From the NCBI RefSeq assembly GCF_001625695.1, contig NZ_AUXY01000102.1, forward strand, positions 1 through 54,329: a stretch of 54,329 bases of DNA, given 5' to 3'. The notes under the pieces are model-generated. The model ran no database searches. It was not told the DNA's origin and saw only the letters and a program-made list of their open reading frames with translations. Positions 23,553 through 32,487 of this stretch are shown piece by piece (positions within the stretch are counted from its first letter, which is position 1; each line of letters starts with the position of its first letter). Position numbers and translations under genes: made by a program. This stretch comes from Pseudoalteromonas luteoviolacea H33-S. Its GTDB lineage: Bacteria > Pseudomonadota > Gammaproteobacteria > Enterobacterales > Alteromonadaceae.

Positions 23553-24905
23553 CTAGAGCCTCGATACATCATTAAACAATGCAAAACAGGTCAGTGCTAA
23601 CAGCATCATGGCTCCCAGCTTATAACCTAACTCTTGTGTCTTTTCAGAGACCGGTTTTTTTCGAATTAGTTCAATTAAGTAATACATCAAATGCCCACCG
23701 TCCAACATGGGCAGTGGTAAAAGGTTGAAAACCCCCAAGTTGACGCTAATAAGAGCCAAAAAGCTCAAAAAGGCAACTAATCCGTAACTAACACTGTCTC
23801 CAGCCCCTACCGCAATTCCTACCGGGCCACTGATATTTTTTACAGAGACTTGCCCCGTTATCAGATTGCCAATCATTTCGAAGCTCAATTTGGTAAGAGC
23901 ATAGGTTTTCTGAACGCCAAGCAAGATACTATCGAATACACCATACTGTCTAGTCTCAATGTACCCTTCAGGCCAACTTTTCTGCCTCGGCACAACCCCT
24001 AAATACCCTATCTCTATTCCCTGAGCAGTTTCACGTGCATCTGGAGTTATAATTAAGGAAATTTCACTGCCATCCCTTAATACCGTCAATGTGCTTTGCT
24101 TATTCGGGGAACGTTGTACAAGTTCAACAAATTGTGTCCAAGTAGAAATAGACTCTTTATTAAAGGACACAATGACATCCCCTGCTTTAACTTTCGCGCG
24201 TTCTGCTGCAGAACCTTCCGCGACGATTGCAAGCTCAGTTGTGATATTAGGTCGGTACGGCGTAATACCAATGGAAGTTAAAGGCGCAACATCACGTTTA
24301 TCCAGTTTCCAGCCATCAACATCTAGGGTGCGAATTGCGATTTGCCCATTAGCATCTGTTACTTTGATCTCTAACCTTTGCTCGCCCAATCCTGACATTA
24401 CCGCAAAATTAACTTCTTGCCACGAGGACACATCCTCATTCCCTATGCGCTTTAACAAATCACCAGACTGAACGCCGGCACGCTCAGCAATAGAGTTGGG
24501 AGTGATGGAACCCACAACAGGTTTAACGTTTTGAACGCCAACAACATACATAATAGCCAGAGCAAAAACAGCAAATATAAAGTTTGCCAGTGGACCCGCA
24601 GCGGCAACCGCCATACGTGCATAAACTGATTTGCTGTCGAGCGTATTAGCTCTATCTTGCTCGGAAACTTCATCCACTCTCGAGTCAAGCATTCTGACAT
24701 AACCACCGAGTGGGATAGCAGATATCGCATACTCGGTACCAAGCTTGTCATACCAAGTGAAAAGAGGCTTACCAAACCCGATAGAGAAACGCAGTACTTT
24801 CACACCTGCTTTTCTGGCAACCCAAAAGTGTCCATATTCATGTACCGCGACAAGTATACTCAACGCGACGACAAACGACCCAAGATTCCAGAAAAAGTCA
24901 AACAT
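23553..24905 (-). CDS. rseP: Site-2 zinc metalloprotease RseP
   Basis: The protein has 450 residues. The zinc-binding H-E-Y-G-H motif is at residues 22-26 inside the first membrane helix. The third ligand is in NLLPLPMLDGGHL near the C-terminus. Two PDZ domains (about 110-190 and 200-290) lie between the membrane segments. RseP cuts the anti-sigma factor RseA within the membrane to release sigma E, and clears signal peptide remnants. Its position before bamA ties envelope-stress control to the BAM genes. It overlaps dxr by one base. Confidence 0.97.
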   Translation of the reverse strand: MFDFFWNLGSFVVALSILVAVHEYGHFWVARKAGVKVLRFSIGFGKPLFTWYDKLGTEYAISAIPLGGYVRMLDSRVDEVSEQDRANTLDSKSVYARMAVAAAGPLANFIFAVFALAIMYVVGVQNVKPVVGSITPNSIAERAGVQSGDLLKRIGNEDVSSWQEVNFAVMSGLGEQRLEIKVTDANGQIAIRTLDVDGWKLDKRDVAPLTSIGITPYRPNITTELAIVAEGSAAERAKVKAGDVIVSFNKESISTWTQFVELVQRSPNKQSTLTVLRDGSEISLIITPDARETAQGIEIGYLGVVPRQKSWPEGYIETRQYGVFDSILLGVQKTYALTKLSFEMIGNLITGQVSVKNISGPVGIAVGAGDSVSYGLVAFLSFLALISVNLGVFNLLPLPMLDGGHLMYYLIELIRKKPVSEKTQELGYKLGAMMLLALTCFALFNDVSRL

Positions 24906-26113
24906 TAGCGTGCCTGCCCTGCTATAAGCTCATTTGCAACTCGGCGAGCTTGTTGATCCATATCCATGATTTCGTCCAGTGTTGTTAGCTCTCCTAACGC
25001 ACTGGCTGTAAGCACTTGCTCATTGATTTTATAAATATCCATAAAACCAATCTTTCCTTGTAAGAACGCAGCAACGGATACTTCATTAGCCGCATTGAGC
25101 GTCGTTGTCGCAGCTTGTCCTAATCGACATGCTTCGATGGCAAGGTTTAAATTAGGGTAGCGGTTATAATCTGGCTTAGTGAACGTGAAGTCTTTCATAA
25201 TTGAAAAATCAAGCGGTTTAACGCCTGCGTCAATACGCTCAGGATAAGCCAACCCATAGGCAATGGGGGTTCTCATGTCAGGCTGCCCCATTTGAGCAAT
25301 GACCGAACCATCTTGATATTGAACCATCGAGTGGATCATACTTTGCGGATGAATAACAACTTCTATGTCATCAGGTTGACAGTCAAAAAGCCATTTGGCT
25401 TCTATAAATTCAAGCCCTTTGTTCATCATTGTTGCAGAGTCAACAGAGATTTTCTGTCCCATTGACCAGTTTGGATGTGCAACAGCTTCAGCGACAGTAA
25501 CTTGAGATAGGGTGTTAATGTCACGGTTGAGGAACGGACCACCTGAGCCTGTCAGCAGTATTTTATGAATACCAAGGGGTGAAAAGTCAGTCGTTACTCC
25601 TTGCTGCATATCTTGAGGCATACATTGGAAAATCGCATTGTGCTCACTATCGATGGGTAGCAAAGTTGCGCCATGCTTTTTAACCTTATCCATGAATAAC
25701 TTGCCAGACATGACCAAAGACTCTTTATTGGCAAGCAGTACTTTTTTACCTGCTTCCACTGCTGCAAGCGTCGGCAAAAGACCTGCAGCACCAACGATAG
25801 CTGACATTACAATATCAACATCATCGTGTGAGGCAACGTCACACATAGCTTGAGTGCCACTCAGCACTTCTGTCGTATATCCGCTTAAACGTGCTCTGAG
25901 CGACTGCGCTGCCGCCTCATCGTTCATTACAACATATGTCGGACTATGTGTTGCGATTTGTTGATATACAACATCAACGTTTTTTCCTGCGACCAAAGCA
26001 AATACACTGTATCTCGATTGATTGCGACCAATAACATCTAGTGTCGAGGTACCGATAGAGCCGCTTGAGCCCAGTATCACAACTTGTTCTGGTTGCAGTG
26101 TAACTATGCTCAT
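24905..26113 (-). CDS. dxr: 1-deoxy-D-xylulose-5-phosphate reductoisomerase
   Basis: The frame opens at 26128, but I prefer the ATG at 26113 because it forms an ATGA overlap with the stop of cdsA, giving 402 residues. The NADPH-binding loop VILGSSGSIGTSTLDVI is near the N-terminus. The metal site is in LLPIDSEHNAIFQ, and the substrate loop is in LTGSGGPF. It makes methylerythritol phosphate, the committed step of the MEP isoprenoid pathway that supplies undecaprenyl diphosphate synthase, encoded two genes upstream. Confidence 0.95.
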   Translation of the reverse strand: MSIVTLQPEQVVILGSSGSIGTSTLDVIGRNQSRYSVFALVAGKNVDVVYQQIATHSPTYVVMNDEAAAQSLRARLSGYTTEVLSGTQAMCDVASHDDVDIVMSAIVGAAGLLPTLAAVEAGKKVLLANKESLVMSGKLFMDKVKKHGATLLPIDSEHNAIFQCMPQDMQQGVTTDFSPLGIHKILLTGSGGPFLNRDINTLSQVTVAEAVAHPNWSMGQKISVDSATMMNKGLEFIEAKWLFDCQPDDIEVVIHPQSMIHSMVQYQDGSVIAQMGQPDMRTPIAYGLAYPERIDAGVKPLDFSIMKDFTFTKPDYNRYPNLNLAIEACRLGQAATTTLNAANEVSVAAFLQGKIGFMDIYKINEQVLTASALGELTTLDEIMDMDQQARRVANELIAGQAR

Positions 26114-26976
26114 AGTGTCACCGTCCAAGCATAAAACAGTGCAAATATAGGCGCAGCTGCCGTCAAGCTATCGATTCTATCTAAAATACCACCATGGCCC
26201 GGCAAACAACTACCCGAGTCTTTTAATCCTGCTTCGCGTTTAAACATGCTTTCAAGTAAATCACCAATGGCTGAGAATAACGCAATTACGACCGTCAGTA
26301 AGCCATATAGTACCCAATGTTTGAAATCAACTTCAGCACAATAACAAAAAACCATGACAAATATGACCGCAGTAACCAGACCGCCAATTAAGCCTTCAAT
26401 GGTTTTATTCGGGCTCACATTTGGCATCAGCTTTCTCTTTCCGAGATTTTTACCCGCAAAGTAAGCGCCTATATCAGCACTCCATACGATACCTAAGACA
26501 ACCATGATCAGTACAGAACCAAATTGTTCAGACGCTTGATAATCTGCACTTCTCAAAACGTTTAAAGCAAGCCACAGTGGCACCAAAGTCAAAAAGCCGG
26601 CAACAGCAGGCAATACATATCCTTGGCTCCAAGATTTAGCCATCTTCGGATAACGAACAACTAACAAGGTTGCGACAATCCACCACGCAGCAGCCAAAGT
26701 AAATAAGTAATTTGCATCCGCCACCAGTTTTCCTGACTGCCATAGGGTCTCAATTGGCCAGTGGAAATGCAAAGTAGCGATTAGGGCCCCTGTTAAGGCG
26801 ACATATGGCAATCTATGTAACGGTTTAGTTATCCCCATTAGAGATGCCCACTCCCATGCACCAAGCAGTACAATAGAAGCAGCAATCATACTAAAGAGGT
26901 TTAGAGGCGTATAAAATACTAAAATCAGCGCCAGCGGTGCAAGCACAGCTGACGTCATAATACGTTGTTTTAACAA
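26110..26976 (-). CDS. cdsA: Phosphatidate cytidylyltransferase
   Basis: The protein has 288 residues and eight or so membrane helices. The CdsA signature is intact near the C-terminus: SMFKREAGLKDSGSCLPG followed by HGGILDRIDS. It makes CDP-diacylglycerol from phosphatidate and CTP, the branch point of all phospholipids. It is 11 bp after uppS and coupled to dxr by an ATGA overlap. Confidence 0.96.
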   Translation of the reverse strand: MLKQRIMTSAVLAPLALILVFYTPLNLFSMIAASIVLLGAWEWASLMGITKPLHRLPYVALTGALIATLHFHWPIETLWQSGKLVADANYLFTLAAAWWIVATLLVVRYPKMAKSWSQGYVLPAVAGFLTLVPLWLALNVLRSADYQASEQFGSVLIMVVLGIVWSADIGAYFAGKNLGKRKLMPNVSPNKTIEGLIGGLVTAVIFVMVFCYCAEVDFKHWVLYGLLTVVIALFSAIGDLLESMFKREAGLKDSGSCLPGHGGILDRIDSLTAAAPIFALFYAWTVTL

Positions 26977-26987
26977 ACTGAATACCT

Positions 26988-27761
26988 TTAACTTGTTGTA
27001 TTGCTCTCGGCGAGTAGTTGTTGTATTTGTTCACCTGTGCAACCAAAGCGCCTCTCTCTAGAAATATAGCAAGCGATTGCTTCTGAGAAAGCCTCTTCGT
27101 TAAAATCAGGCCAAAGAGTTTCTGTGAAATATAACTCAGCATAAGCAGCTTGCCAAAGCAAGAAATTACTGATCCGATAATCACCGCCTGTACGTATTAG
27201 CAAATCAAGCGGACTCTGCTCAGCCATTGACATGTTATTTGTCAATGCGTCTTCGGTAATATCAGTCACGTCTAACTCGCCAGTTTTTACTTTTTCTGCG
27301 AGTGTCTGAGCGGCATTAACAATGTCCCAGCGACCACCATAGTTTGCAGCAACATTTAACTGCAACCCAGTATTTTTGCCAGTCAAAGCATGCGCGTCAT
27401 GCACTTTATCCTGCAAGCTTGTCGGAAACTTTGATATATCACCAATGATGTTTAATTTGACATTATTTTTATGTAACTTTTTTACTTCTTTACTCAAGAC
27501 GAAAAGGAACAATTCCATCAGAGTACTTACTTCGTCTTCAGGTCTACGCCAGTTTTCACTGCTAAAAGCAAATAGTGTAAGTGACTCAATACCTAATTTT
27601 GAGCAAAACTGTACCGCGCTGCGAACAGAGTCGACACCTTTTTTATGACCATAAGCTCTCGGGCGCTTGCGGGCTTGAGCCCAGCGTCCGTTGCCATCCA
27701 TAATTATGGCGACATGCTTAGGTAGTGATTGTTGAGAAATCGCGTCAGCGTTTAAAACCAT
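26988..27761 (-). CDS. uppS: Undecaprenyl diphosphate synthase
   Basis: The protein has 257 residues in a cis-prenyltransferase fold. The catalytic Asp22 lies in IIMDGNGRWA. FAFSSENWRRP and the late RTGGDYRISNFLLWQ and ELYFTETLWPDF motifs are all present. It extends farnesyl diphosphate to the C55 carrier lipid for peptidoglycan and O-antigen. It is the first gene of a likely transcription unit, since a terminator closes frr 230 bp upstream. Confidence 0.96.
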   Translation of the reverse strand: MVLNADAISQQSLPKHVAIIMDGNGRWAQARKRPRAYGHKKGVDSVRSAVQFCSKLGIESLTLFAFSSENWRRPEDEVSTLMELFLFVLSKEVKKLHKNNVKLNIIGDISKFPTSLQDKVHDAHALTGKNTGLQLNVAANYGGRWDIVNAAQTLAEKVKTGELDVTDITEDALTNNMSMAEQSPLDLLIRTGGDYRISNFLLWQAAYAELYFTETLWPDFNEEAFSEAIACYISRERRFGCTGEQIQQLLAESNTTS

Positions 27762-27941
27762 AGTACTATTTTAAATAAAAAAAACGCCGCCTAGTATAGC
27801 GCAGTCATCGCTGCAAACCTAATAAAATTCTTTATCTTCAAACTCGAGACAAAGTGTTTGATTTTCACACTGGGTTTTAAAATGTGTGTAAATACAGCAA
27901 ACTACAATCTACCAAGTGCATTTAGTTGGGCTGAAAACAGC

Positions 27942-27967
27942 AAAAAGCCGCAACAATGCGGCTTTTT
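27942..27967 (-). terminator. Rho-independent terminator after frr
   Basis: On the minus strand AAAAAGCCGC, ATTGTT and GCGGCTTTTT give a GC-rich stem and a T5 tail 27 nt past the frr stop. uppS must therefore have its own promoter in 27762-27940. Confidence 0.88.
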
Positions 27968-27993
27968 GGTCAAAAAAACAGGTCAATAGAAAA

Positions 27994-28551
27994 TTAAATT
28001 TCCATTAGCTCTGCTTCTTTTGCACTCAACTGAGTATCCATTTCTTTGATGTGTGCATCAGTGATCTTTTGGATTTGATCTTCTGCTTGACGCGCTTCAT
28101 CTTCAGAAATGTCTTTATCTTTTAATAGTGCTTTGATGTCACCGTTCGCATCACGACGAATGTTACGAACTGCAACACGACCGCCTTCCACTTCACCACG
28201 TACGATTTTAATTAAATCTTTACGACGTTCTTCAGTTAGTGGAGGTAGAGGTACGCGAATAACAGTGCCAGCTGACATTGGGTTCAGACCTAAATCTGAA
28301 GCCATAATCGCTTTTTCTACAGCTTGCGCTAATGATTTATCAAACACATTAATAGCAAGTGTACGTGAATCTTCTACAGTTACGTTCGCAACCTGGTTCA
28401 ATGGCGTATCAGCACCATAGTAAGATACTGAAATGCCATCTAGTAATGCAGGGTGTGCACGGCCTGTACGAATTTTAGAAAGTTGGCTAGCAAGTGCTGC
28501 CACACTTTTTTTCATGCGCTCTTGAGCGTCTTTTTGGATATCATTAATCAC
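27994..28551 (-). CDS. frr: Ribosome recycling factor
   Basis: The 185 residues match RRF exactly in length. The conserved blocks are seen in order: the coiled N-terminus with LSKIRTGRAHPALLDG (about residues 25-40), GADTPLNQVANV and the C-terminal R-R-x-A-x-x-D-I-K region (RRDANGDIKALLKDKDISED). With EF-G it splits the post-termination ribosome. It follows pyrH, as in most gammaproteobacteria. Confidence 0.97.
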   Translation of the reverse strand: MINDIQKDAQERMKKSVAALASQLSKIRTGRAHPALLDGISVSYYGADTPLNQVANVTVEDSRTLAINVFDKSLAQAVEKAIMASDLGLNPMSAGTVIRVPLPPLTEERRKDLIKIVRGEVEGGRVAVRNIRRDANGDIKALLKDKDISEDEARQAEDQIQKITDAHIKEMDTQLSAKEAELMEI

Positions 28552-28575
28552 AGTTGCAATCCTATTTTTACTGTT

Positions 28576-28607
28576 CCAGTCTCAGCTAAAACATGTTAGC
28601 AGACTGG
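28576..28607 (-). repeat. Stem-loop upstream of frr
   Basis: CCAGTCT/AGACTGG (7 bp) and an inner GCTAA/TTAGC (5 bp) can pair into one long hairpin 25 nt upstream of frr. There is no T-tract, so it is more likely an RNA-processing or stability element than a terminator. Confidence 0.5.
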
Positions 28608-28616
28608 GTTATTCTA

Positions 28617-28645
28617 TAAGAATGGGGCCTCAAGCCCCATTCTTA
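28617..28645 (-). terminator. Stem-loop after pyrH, weak terminator
   Basis: TAAGAATGGGGC and GCCCCATTCTTA are perfect 12-bp arms around CTCAA, 8 nt after the pyrH stop. The U-tract is short and broken, so termination may be partial and leave some read-through into frr. Confidence 0.65.
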
Positions 28646-28653
28646 ATTGCTAT

Positions 28654-29394
28654 TTATTCCGCTGCTTTTTTTGACGTTATCAGGGTACCTTCGTCTTCAC
28701 CCATGATAACACGCTTTAATGCACCTGGTTTGTTCATGTTAAATACACTCAGAGGCATATTGTGGTCGCGGGCCAGAGTGAATGCTGCTAAATCCATTAC
28801 TTTTAATTCTTTATCAATAATTTCGTCATGAGTAAGCTGACTGTACAAAGTTGCTTCTGGGTTTTTAACAGGGTCATCACTGTAAACACCATCTACTTTT
28901 GTCGCTTTGATTACTGTATCAGCTTCGATTTCAATGCCGCGTAAACACGCTGCAGAATCGGTTGTAAAGAATGGGTTACCAGTACCTGCTGAAAAGATAA
29001 CAACACGGCCTGATTTTAACAAGCTAATTGCCTCAGCCCAATTATAGGCATCACACACGCCGTTAAGTGGAATAGCTGACATCAAACGGGCATTTACGAA
29101 TGCTCTGTGAAGTGCATCACGCATTGCCAAACCATTCATCACTGTCGCCAACATACCCATGTGATCACCAACAACACGGTTCATACCCGCTTCAGCTAAT
29201 GAGCCACCACGTAAAAAGTTACCGCCGCCGATAACCAAACCCACTTCTACGTCGAGTTCTACAAGCTCTTTGATCTCTTGCGCCATACGATCCAATACTT
29301 TTGGATCGATACCAAAGCCTTCATCTCCCATTAAAGCTTCACCGCTTAATTTAAGAAGAACGCGTCTAAAAACAGGTTTTCGATTGATAGTCAT
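28654..29394 (-). CDS. pyrH: UMP kinase
   Basis: The protein has 246 residues of the amino-acid-kinase fold. LLKLSGEALMG, GLVIGGGNFLRG and the late TKVDGVYSDDPVKNPEA are the nucleotide- and UMP-binding segments. It is a hexameric UMP-specific kinase activated by GTP and inhibited by UTP, feeding all pyrimidine nucleotides. The order rpsB-tsf-pyrH-frr is nearly universal. Confidence 0.97.
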   Translation of the reverse strand: MTINRKPVFRRVLLKLSGEALMGDEGFGIDPKVLDRMAQEIKELVELDVEVGLVIGGGNFLRGGSLAEAGMNRVVGDHMGMLATVMNGLAMRDALHRAFVNARLMSAIPLNGVCDAYNWAEAISLLKSGRVVIFSAGTGNPFFTTDSAACLRGIEIEADTVIKATKVDGVYSDDPVKNPEATLYSQLTHDEIIDKELKVMDLAAFTLARDHNMPLSVFNMNKPGALKRVIMGEDEGTLITSKKAAE

Positions 29395-29424
29395 AATTTC
29401 CGGGCCAAGTTAAAATTGAGACAA

Positions 29425-29467
29425 AAAATAACCGCGCTTATGATAGACATAAATGCGCGGTTATTTT
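29425..29467 (-). terminator. Rho-independent terminator after tsf
   Basis: AAAATAACCGCGC and GCGCGGTTATTTT are perfect 13-bp arms around a 17-nt loop, followed on the minus strand by TTTTTTG. It separates tsf from pyrH. Confidence 0.88.
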
Positions 29468-29535
29468 AGAGAATTTTCTTCATTGACGCAAAAGCAAATC
29501 AACACTTTTATGTCAATAAGATTATTCTATTGCGA

Positions 29536-30387
29536 TTATTCGCCTTTTGCAGCTGCGATTTGAGCAGCAACTTCAGCAGCGAAGTCTTCTTCTTTCTTCT
29601 CGATACCTTCACCTACTTCTAGGCGAATGAATGAAGAAACTGTAGCGCCTTTCTCTTTAAGGTACTCACCAACAGACTTCTTAGGCTCCATGATGAAAGC
29701 TTGACCAGTAAGAGAGATCTCACCAGTGAACTTCTTCATACGACCAATAACCATTTTTTCTGCGATTTCAGCAGGCTTGCCTTCGTTCATAGCGATTTCA
29801 ACTTGAACCGCTTTTTCTTTTTCAACAACGTCAGCTGGTACGTCTTCTGGTTTTAGGAAGTCAGGCTTAGAAGCAGCAACGTGCATTGCAACGTGCTTAA
29901 GTGTTTCTTCGTCAGCATCACCAGTTACAACAACACCGATACGGTCGCCGTGACGGTATGCAGATAGCTTGTCACCATCGATGTACTCAACGCGACGAAC
30001 GTTGATGTTTTCACCGATTTTAGCAACTAGTGCAACACGCGTTTCTTCGAACTTAGCTTGAAGGTCAGCAATTGTTGCTTTAGTAGCAACAGCGTCGTCA
30101 AGAACAGTGTTAGCAAAACCTAGGAAGTTTTCGTCTTTAGCAACGAAGTCAGTTTGACAGTTAACTTCAAGAAGTGCAGCGAAACCTTCGCCTTGCTTGA
30201 TAAGGATTGTACCTTCAGCAGCGATGTTACCCGCTTTCTTAGCAGCTTTAGCAGCACCACTCTTACGCATGTTTTCGATCGCTAGATCGATGTCACCGTT
30301 AGTTTCAGTTAGTGCTTTTTTACAATCCATCATGCCAGCGCCAGTACGCTCGCGAAGTTCTTTAACTAGGGCAGCAGTTACAGCCAT
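29536..30387 (-). CDS. tsf: Translation elongation factor Ts
   Basis: The protein has 283 residues. The N-terminal UBA-like domain contains RTGAGMMDCKKALTE. The core TDFVAKDENF (about residues 80-89) is the T-D-F-V motif that opens the nucleotide site of EF-Tu, and VALNVAA-like HVAMHVAASKPDF follows. It exchanges GDP on EF-Tu. Codon use is visibly biased (GCA, CGT, AAA), as expected for a highly expressed gene. A stem-loop lies between it and rpsB. Confidence 0.97.
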   Translation of the reverse strand: MAVTAALVKELRERTGAGMMDCKKALTETNGDIDLAIENMRKSGAAKAAKKAGNIAAEGTILIKQGEGFAALLEVNCQTDFVAKDENFLGFANTVLDDAVATKATIADLQAKFEETRVALVAKIGENINVRRVEYIDGDKLSAYRHGDRIGVVVTGDADEETLKHVAMHVAASKPDFLKPEDVPADVVEKEKAVQVEIAMNEGKPAEIAEKMVIGRMKKFTGEISLTGQAFIMEPKKSVGEYLKEKGATVSSFIRLEVGEGIEKKEEDFAAEVAAQIAAAKGE

Positions 30388-30449
30388 TAGAATATCCTCA
30401 ATTCTGAATTCGGTTTTTTGATAAGCGAATTACCGCTTGTAAAGAATAT

Positions 30450-30480
30450 CAAGTCTTCATCACAATTGGATGAAGACTTG
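30450..30480 (-). repeat. Stem-loop between rpsB and tsf
   Basis: CAAGTCTTCATC and GATGAAGACTTG are perfect 12-bp arms with a 7-nt loop (ACAATTG on the plus strand), 11 nt after the rpsB stop. There is no T-tract. An attenuator or mRNA-stabilising hairpin that lowers tsf relative to rpsB is likely, as known for this gene pair in Escherichia coli. Confidence 0.65.
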
Positions 30481-30491
30481 ATGACAGCTAA

Positions 30492-31220
30492 TTACTCAGC
30501 TTCTACGAAATCGTCGTTTTCTGCTTGAGCAACGATGTTGCTTTCACGACCTTCAGTGATAGCAGTTGCAACAGCGTTAGTGTAAAGCTGGATTGCACGG
30601 ATCGCATCGTCGTTACCTGGGATGATGAAATCAACACCATCTGGGTTTGAGTTAGTATCAACAACAGATACTACTGGAATACCTAGGTTGTTAGCTTCGC
30701 GGATAGCGATGTGCTCGTGGTCAGCATCGATTACAAAGATAGCGTCAGGTAGACCGCCCATATCTTTGATACCGCCAAGGCTCTTCTCAAGCTTTTCCAT
30801 TTCACGCGTTTTCATTAGCGCTTCTTTCTTAGTAAGCTTCTCGAAAGTACCGTCTTGGCTTTGTGCTTCAAGGTCTTTAAGACGCTTGATTGATTGACGA
30901 ACTGTTTTCCAGTTAGTCAACATACCACCTAACCAACGGTGATTTACGTAGAATTGCTCACTTGAGATAGCTGCTTCTTTAACTGCTTCACCAGCTGCAC
31001 GCTTAGTACCAACGAAAAGGATTTTACCTTTGTTAGATGCAACGTTTGATAAAAACTTAAGAGCATCGTTGAAAAGTGGAACTGTCTTTTCTAGGTTGAT
31101 GATGTGAACGCGGTTACGTGCACCGAAGATGAACGGCTTCATCTTTGGGTTCCAGTAACGTGCTTGGTGACCAAAGTGAACACCAGCTTGAAGCATATCG
31201 CGCATTGAAACGTTTGCCAT
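30492..31220 (-). CDS. rpsB: 30S ribosomal protein S2
   Basis: The protein has 242 residues. VSMRDMLQAGVHFGHQARYWNPKM at the start is split here into its key points: the G-V-H-F-G-H motif and W-N-P-K-M. LFVGTKRAA, NHRWLGGMLTNW and FVIDADHEHIAIREA follow. It binds 16S rRNA near the platform and is needed for S1 binding. It has a stringent-type promoter and a long leader, and it is divergent from map as in Escherichia coli. Confidence 0.98.
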   Translation of the reverse strand: MANVSMRDMLQAGVHFGHQARYWNPKMKPFIFGARNRVHIINLEKTVPLFNDALKFLSNVASNKGKILFVGTKRAAGEAVKEAAISSEQFYVNHRWLGGMLTNWKTVRQSIKRLKDLEAQSQDGTFEKLTKKEALMKTREMEKLEKSLGGIKDMGGLPDAIFVIDADHEHIAIREANNLGIPVVSVVDTNSNPDGVDFIIPGNDDAIRAIQLYTNAVATAITEGRESNIVAQAENDDFVEAE

Positions 31221-31417
31221 TGTATTTTCCTCTATTTAGTAGGGTTAGGCCTCCACATATCCCATAGCACCAACATGCTTATTGCGTATCTTTTTAGATA
31301 CAAACATGCACCCAAGTGTATGTGTCGATATGTGTGTGTGTTAAAATTAAATTTTGTGTGTCTTAAGTACAAACAACCATCAAGATCAAATCGAGAAGAT
31401 TTATTTGTAAAAAGACG
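31221..31417 (-). promoter_or_regulatory. Long rpsB 5' leader, candidate S2 autoregulatory region
   Basis: About 195 nt separate the predicted start of transcription from the rpsB ATG. The leader carries a short hairpin GTATC/GATAC around TAAAAA (about 31290-31305) and repeated GCATGTT words (around 31275-31312). In enterobacteria S2 represses its own mRNA through the leader; whether this one does is inferred. Confidence 0.45.
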
Positions 31418-31423
31418 GCGCGC

Positions 31424-31452
31424 TTTATACCATATAAAATAAATTAACTCAA
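31424..31452 (-). promoter_or_regulatory. Sigma-70 promoter of rpsB-tsf
   Basis: On the minus strand TTGAGT (31447-31452), a 17-bp spacer and TATAAA (31424-31429) are followed by GCGCGCCG. That GC-rich discriminator is the mark of stringently controlled ribosomal promoters. Confidence 0.78.
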
Positions 31453-31509
31453 TGATGAGACCAAAATTTGCTCGTCATTGCTTTGTGAAAAATATGACTT
31501 GGAGTCTCA

Positions 31510-32298
31510 ATGAGTGCAGTGATTAAAACCCCTGAAGAAATCGAAAAAATGCGTGTTGCCGGTAGGTTAGCGGCTGAAGTATTAGAAATGATCGAGGAGT
31601 ATGTGAAGCCTGGGGTTACCACAGACGAGTTAAATACAATTTGTCATAATTACATTGTAGATGTACAAGGCTGCATTCCTGCACCACTCAATTATCACGG
31701 ATTTCCAAAATCAATTTGTACATCTGTTAACCACGTCATCTGTCACGGTATTCCAAATGAGAAACCTCTTAAAGAGGGTGACATCGTCAATATCGATGTA
31801 ACAGTTATCAAAGATGGTTACCACGGTGATACCTCTAAGATGTTCTACGTAGGCAAGCCAAGCATTCAAGGCAAACGTTTAAGTGAAATCACTCAAGAAT
31901 CTCTTTATCTTGCGATTAAGATGGTAAAACCAGGTGCACGACTTGGTGATATTGGTGCTGCAATACAAAAATTTGCTGAAGGCTTCAACTACTCAATCGT
32001 GCGTGAATACTGTGGTCATGGTATCGGTGCACAATTCCACGAAGAACCACAAGTCATGCACTATGGCAAACCAGGCACTGGTGAAACATTAAAAGCAGGC
32101 ATGTGCTTGACTATTGAGCCTATGGTTAACGCTGGCAAGCGCCAGTGTAAACTGCTCAAAGATGATTGGACTGTAGTAACGAAAGATCGCAGCTTATCAG
32201 CACAGTGGGAACACACACTACTGGTCACGGACAATGGTGTTGAAATCCTTACACACCGTAAAGACGATACGATTGACCGCGTGATTGAACACGCTTAA
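31510..32298 (+). CDS. map: Type I methionine aminopeptidase
   Basis: The protein has 262 residues in the pita-bread fold. Two metal-binding aspartates are Asp96 (in VNIDVTV) and Asp107 (in HGDTSKMF); the later ligands are in GHGIGAQFHEEP, TIEPMV and WEHTLLV. It removes the initiator methionine from nascent proteins with small second residues. It is divergent from rpsB and starts behind TTGGAGTCTC. glnD follows after 190 bp. Confidence 0.97.
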   Translation: MSAVIKTPEEIEKMRVAGRLAAEVLEMIEEYVKPGVTTDELNTICHNYIVDVQGCIPAPLNYHGFPKSICTSVNHVICHGIPNEKPLKEGDIVNIDVTVIKDGYHGDTSKMFYVGKPSIQGKRLSEITQESLYLAIKMVKPGARLGDIGAAIQKFAEGFNYSIVREYCGHGIGAQFHEEPQVMHYGKPGTGETLKAGMCLTIEPMVNAGKRQCKLLKDDWTVVTKDRSLSAQWEHTLLVTDNGVEILTHRKDDTIDRVIEHA

Positions 32299-32487
32299 AC
32301 CAAAATTCGCTGCTTGTGACTGCAAGCAGCATCCCACTTATATTCCATCAGACTGGTTCAGTATTAGGTAAAAAATACCCAATTAGCCTATCAATCCTAT
32401 AAAACCCGTAAAAAACGCGTCTTTGGCGCTTCAAGTCATCCCAATATACAAGTAAACTGAGTTCATCTTGTGCTCCAAGGATCTCTC

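Noticed and set aside
24091..24471. A 126-residue open frame antisense to rseP, and similar long antisense frames over frr and ccmI
   Set aside because: They mirror the codon pattern of the real genes and lack ribosome-binding sites and domains.
27762..27860. A TATACT box upstream of uppS as its promoter
   Set aside because: No -35 at a proper distance and no extended -10, so I did not list it, though a promoter must be somewhere in this gap.
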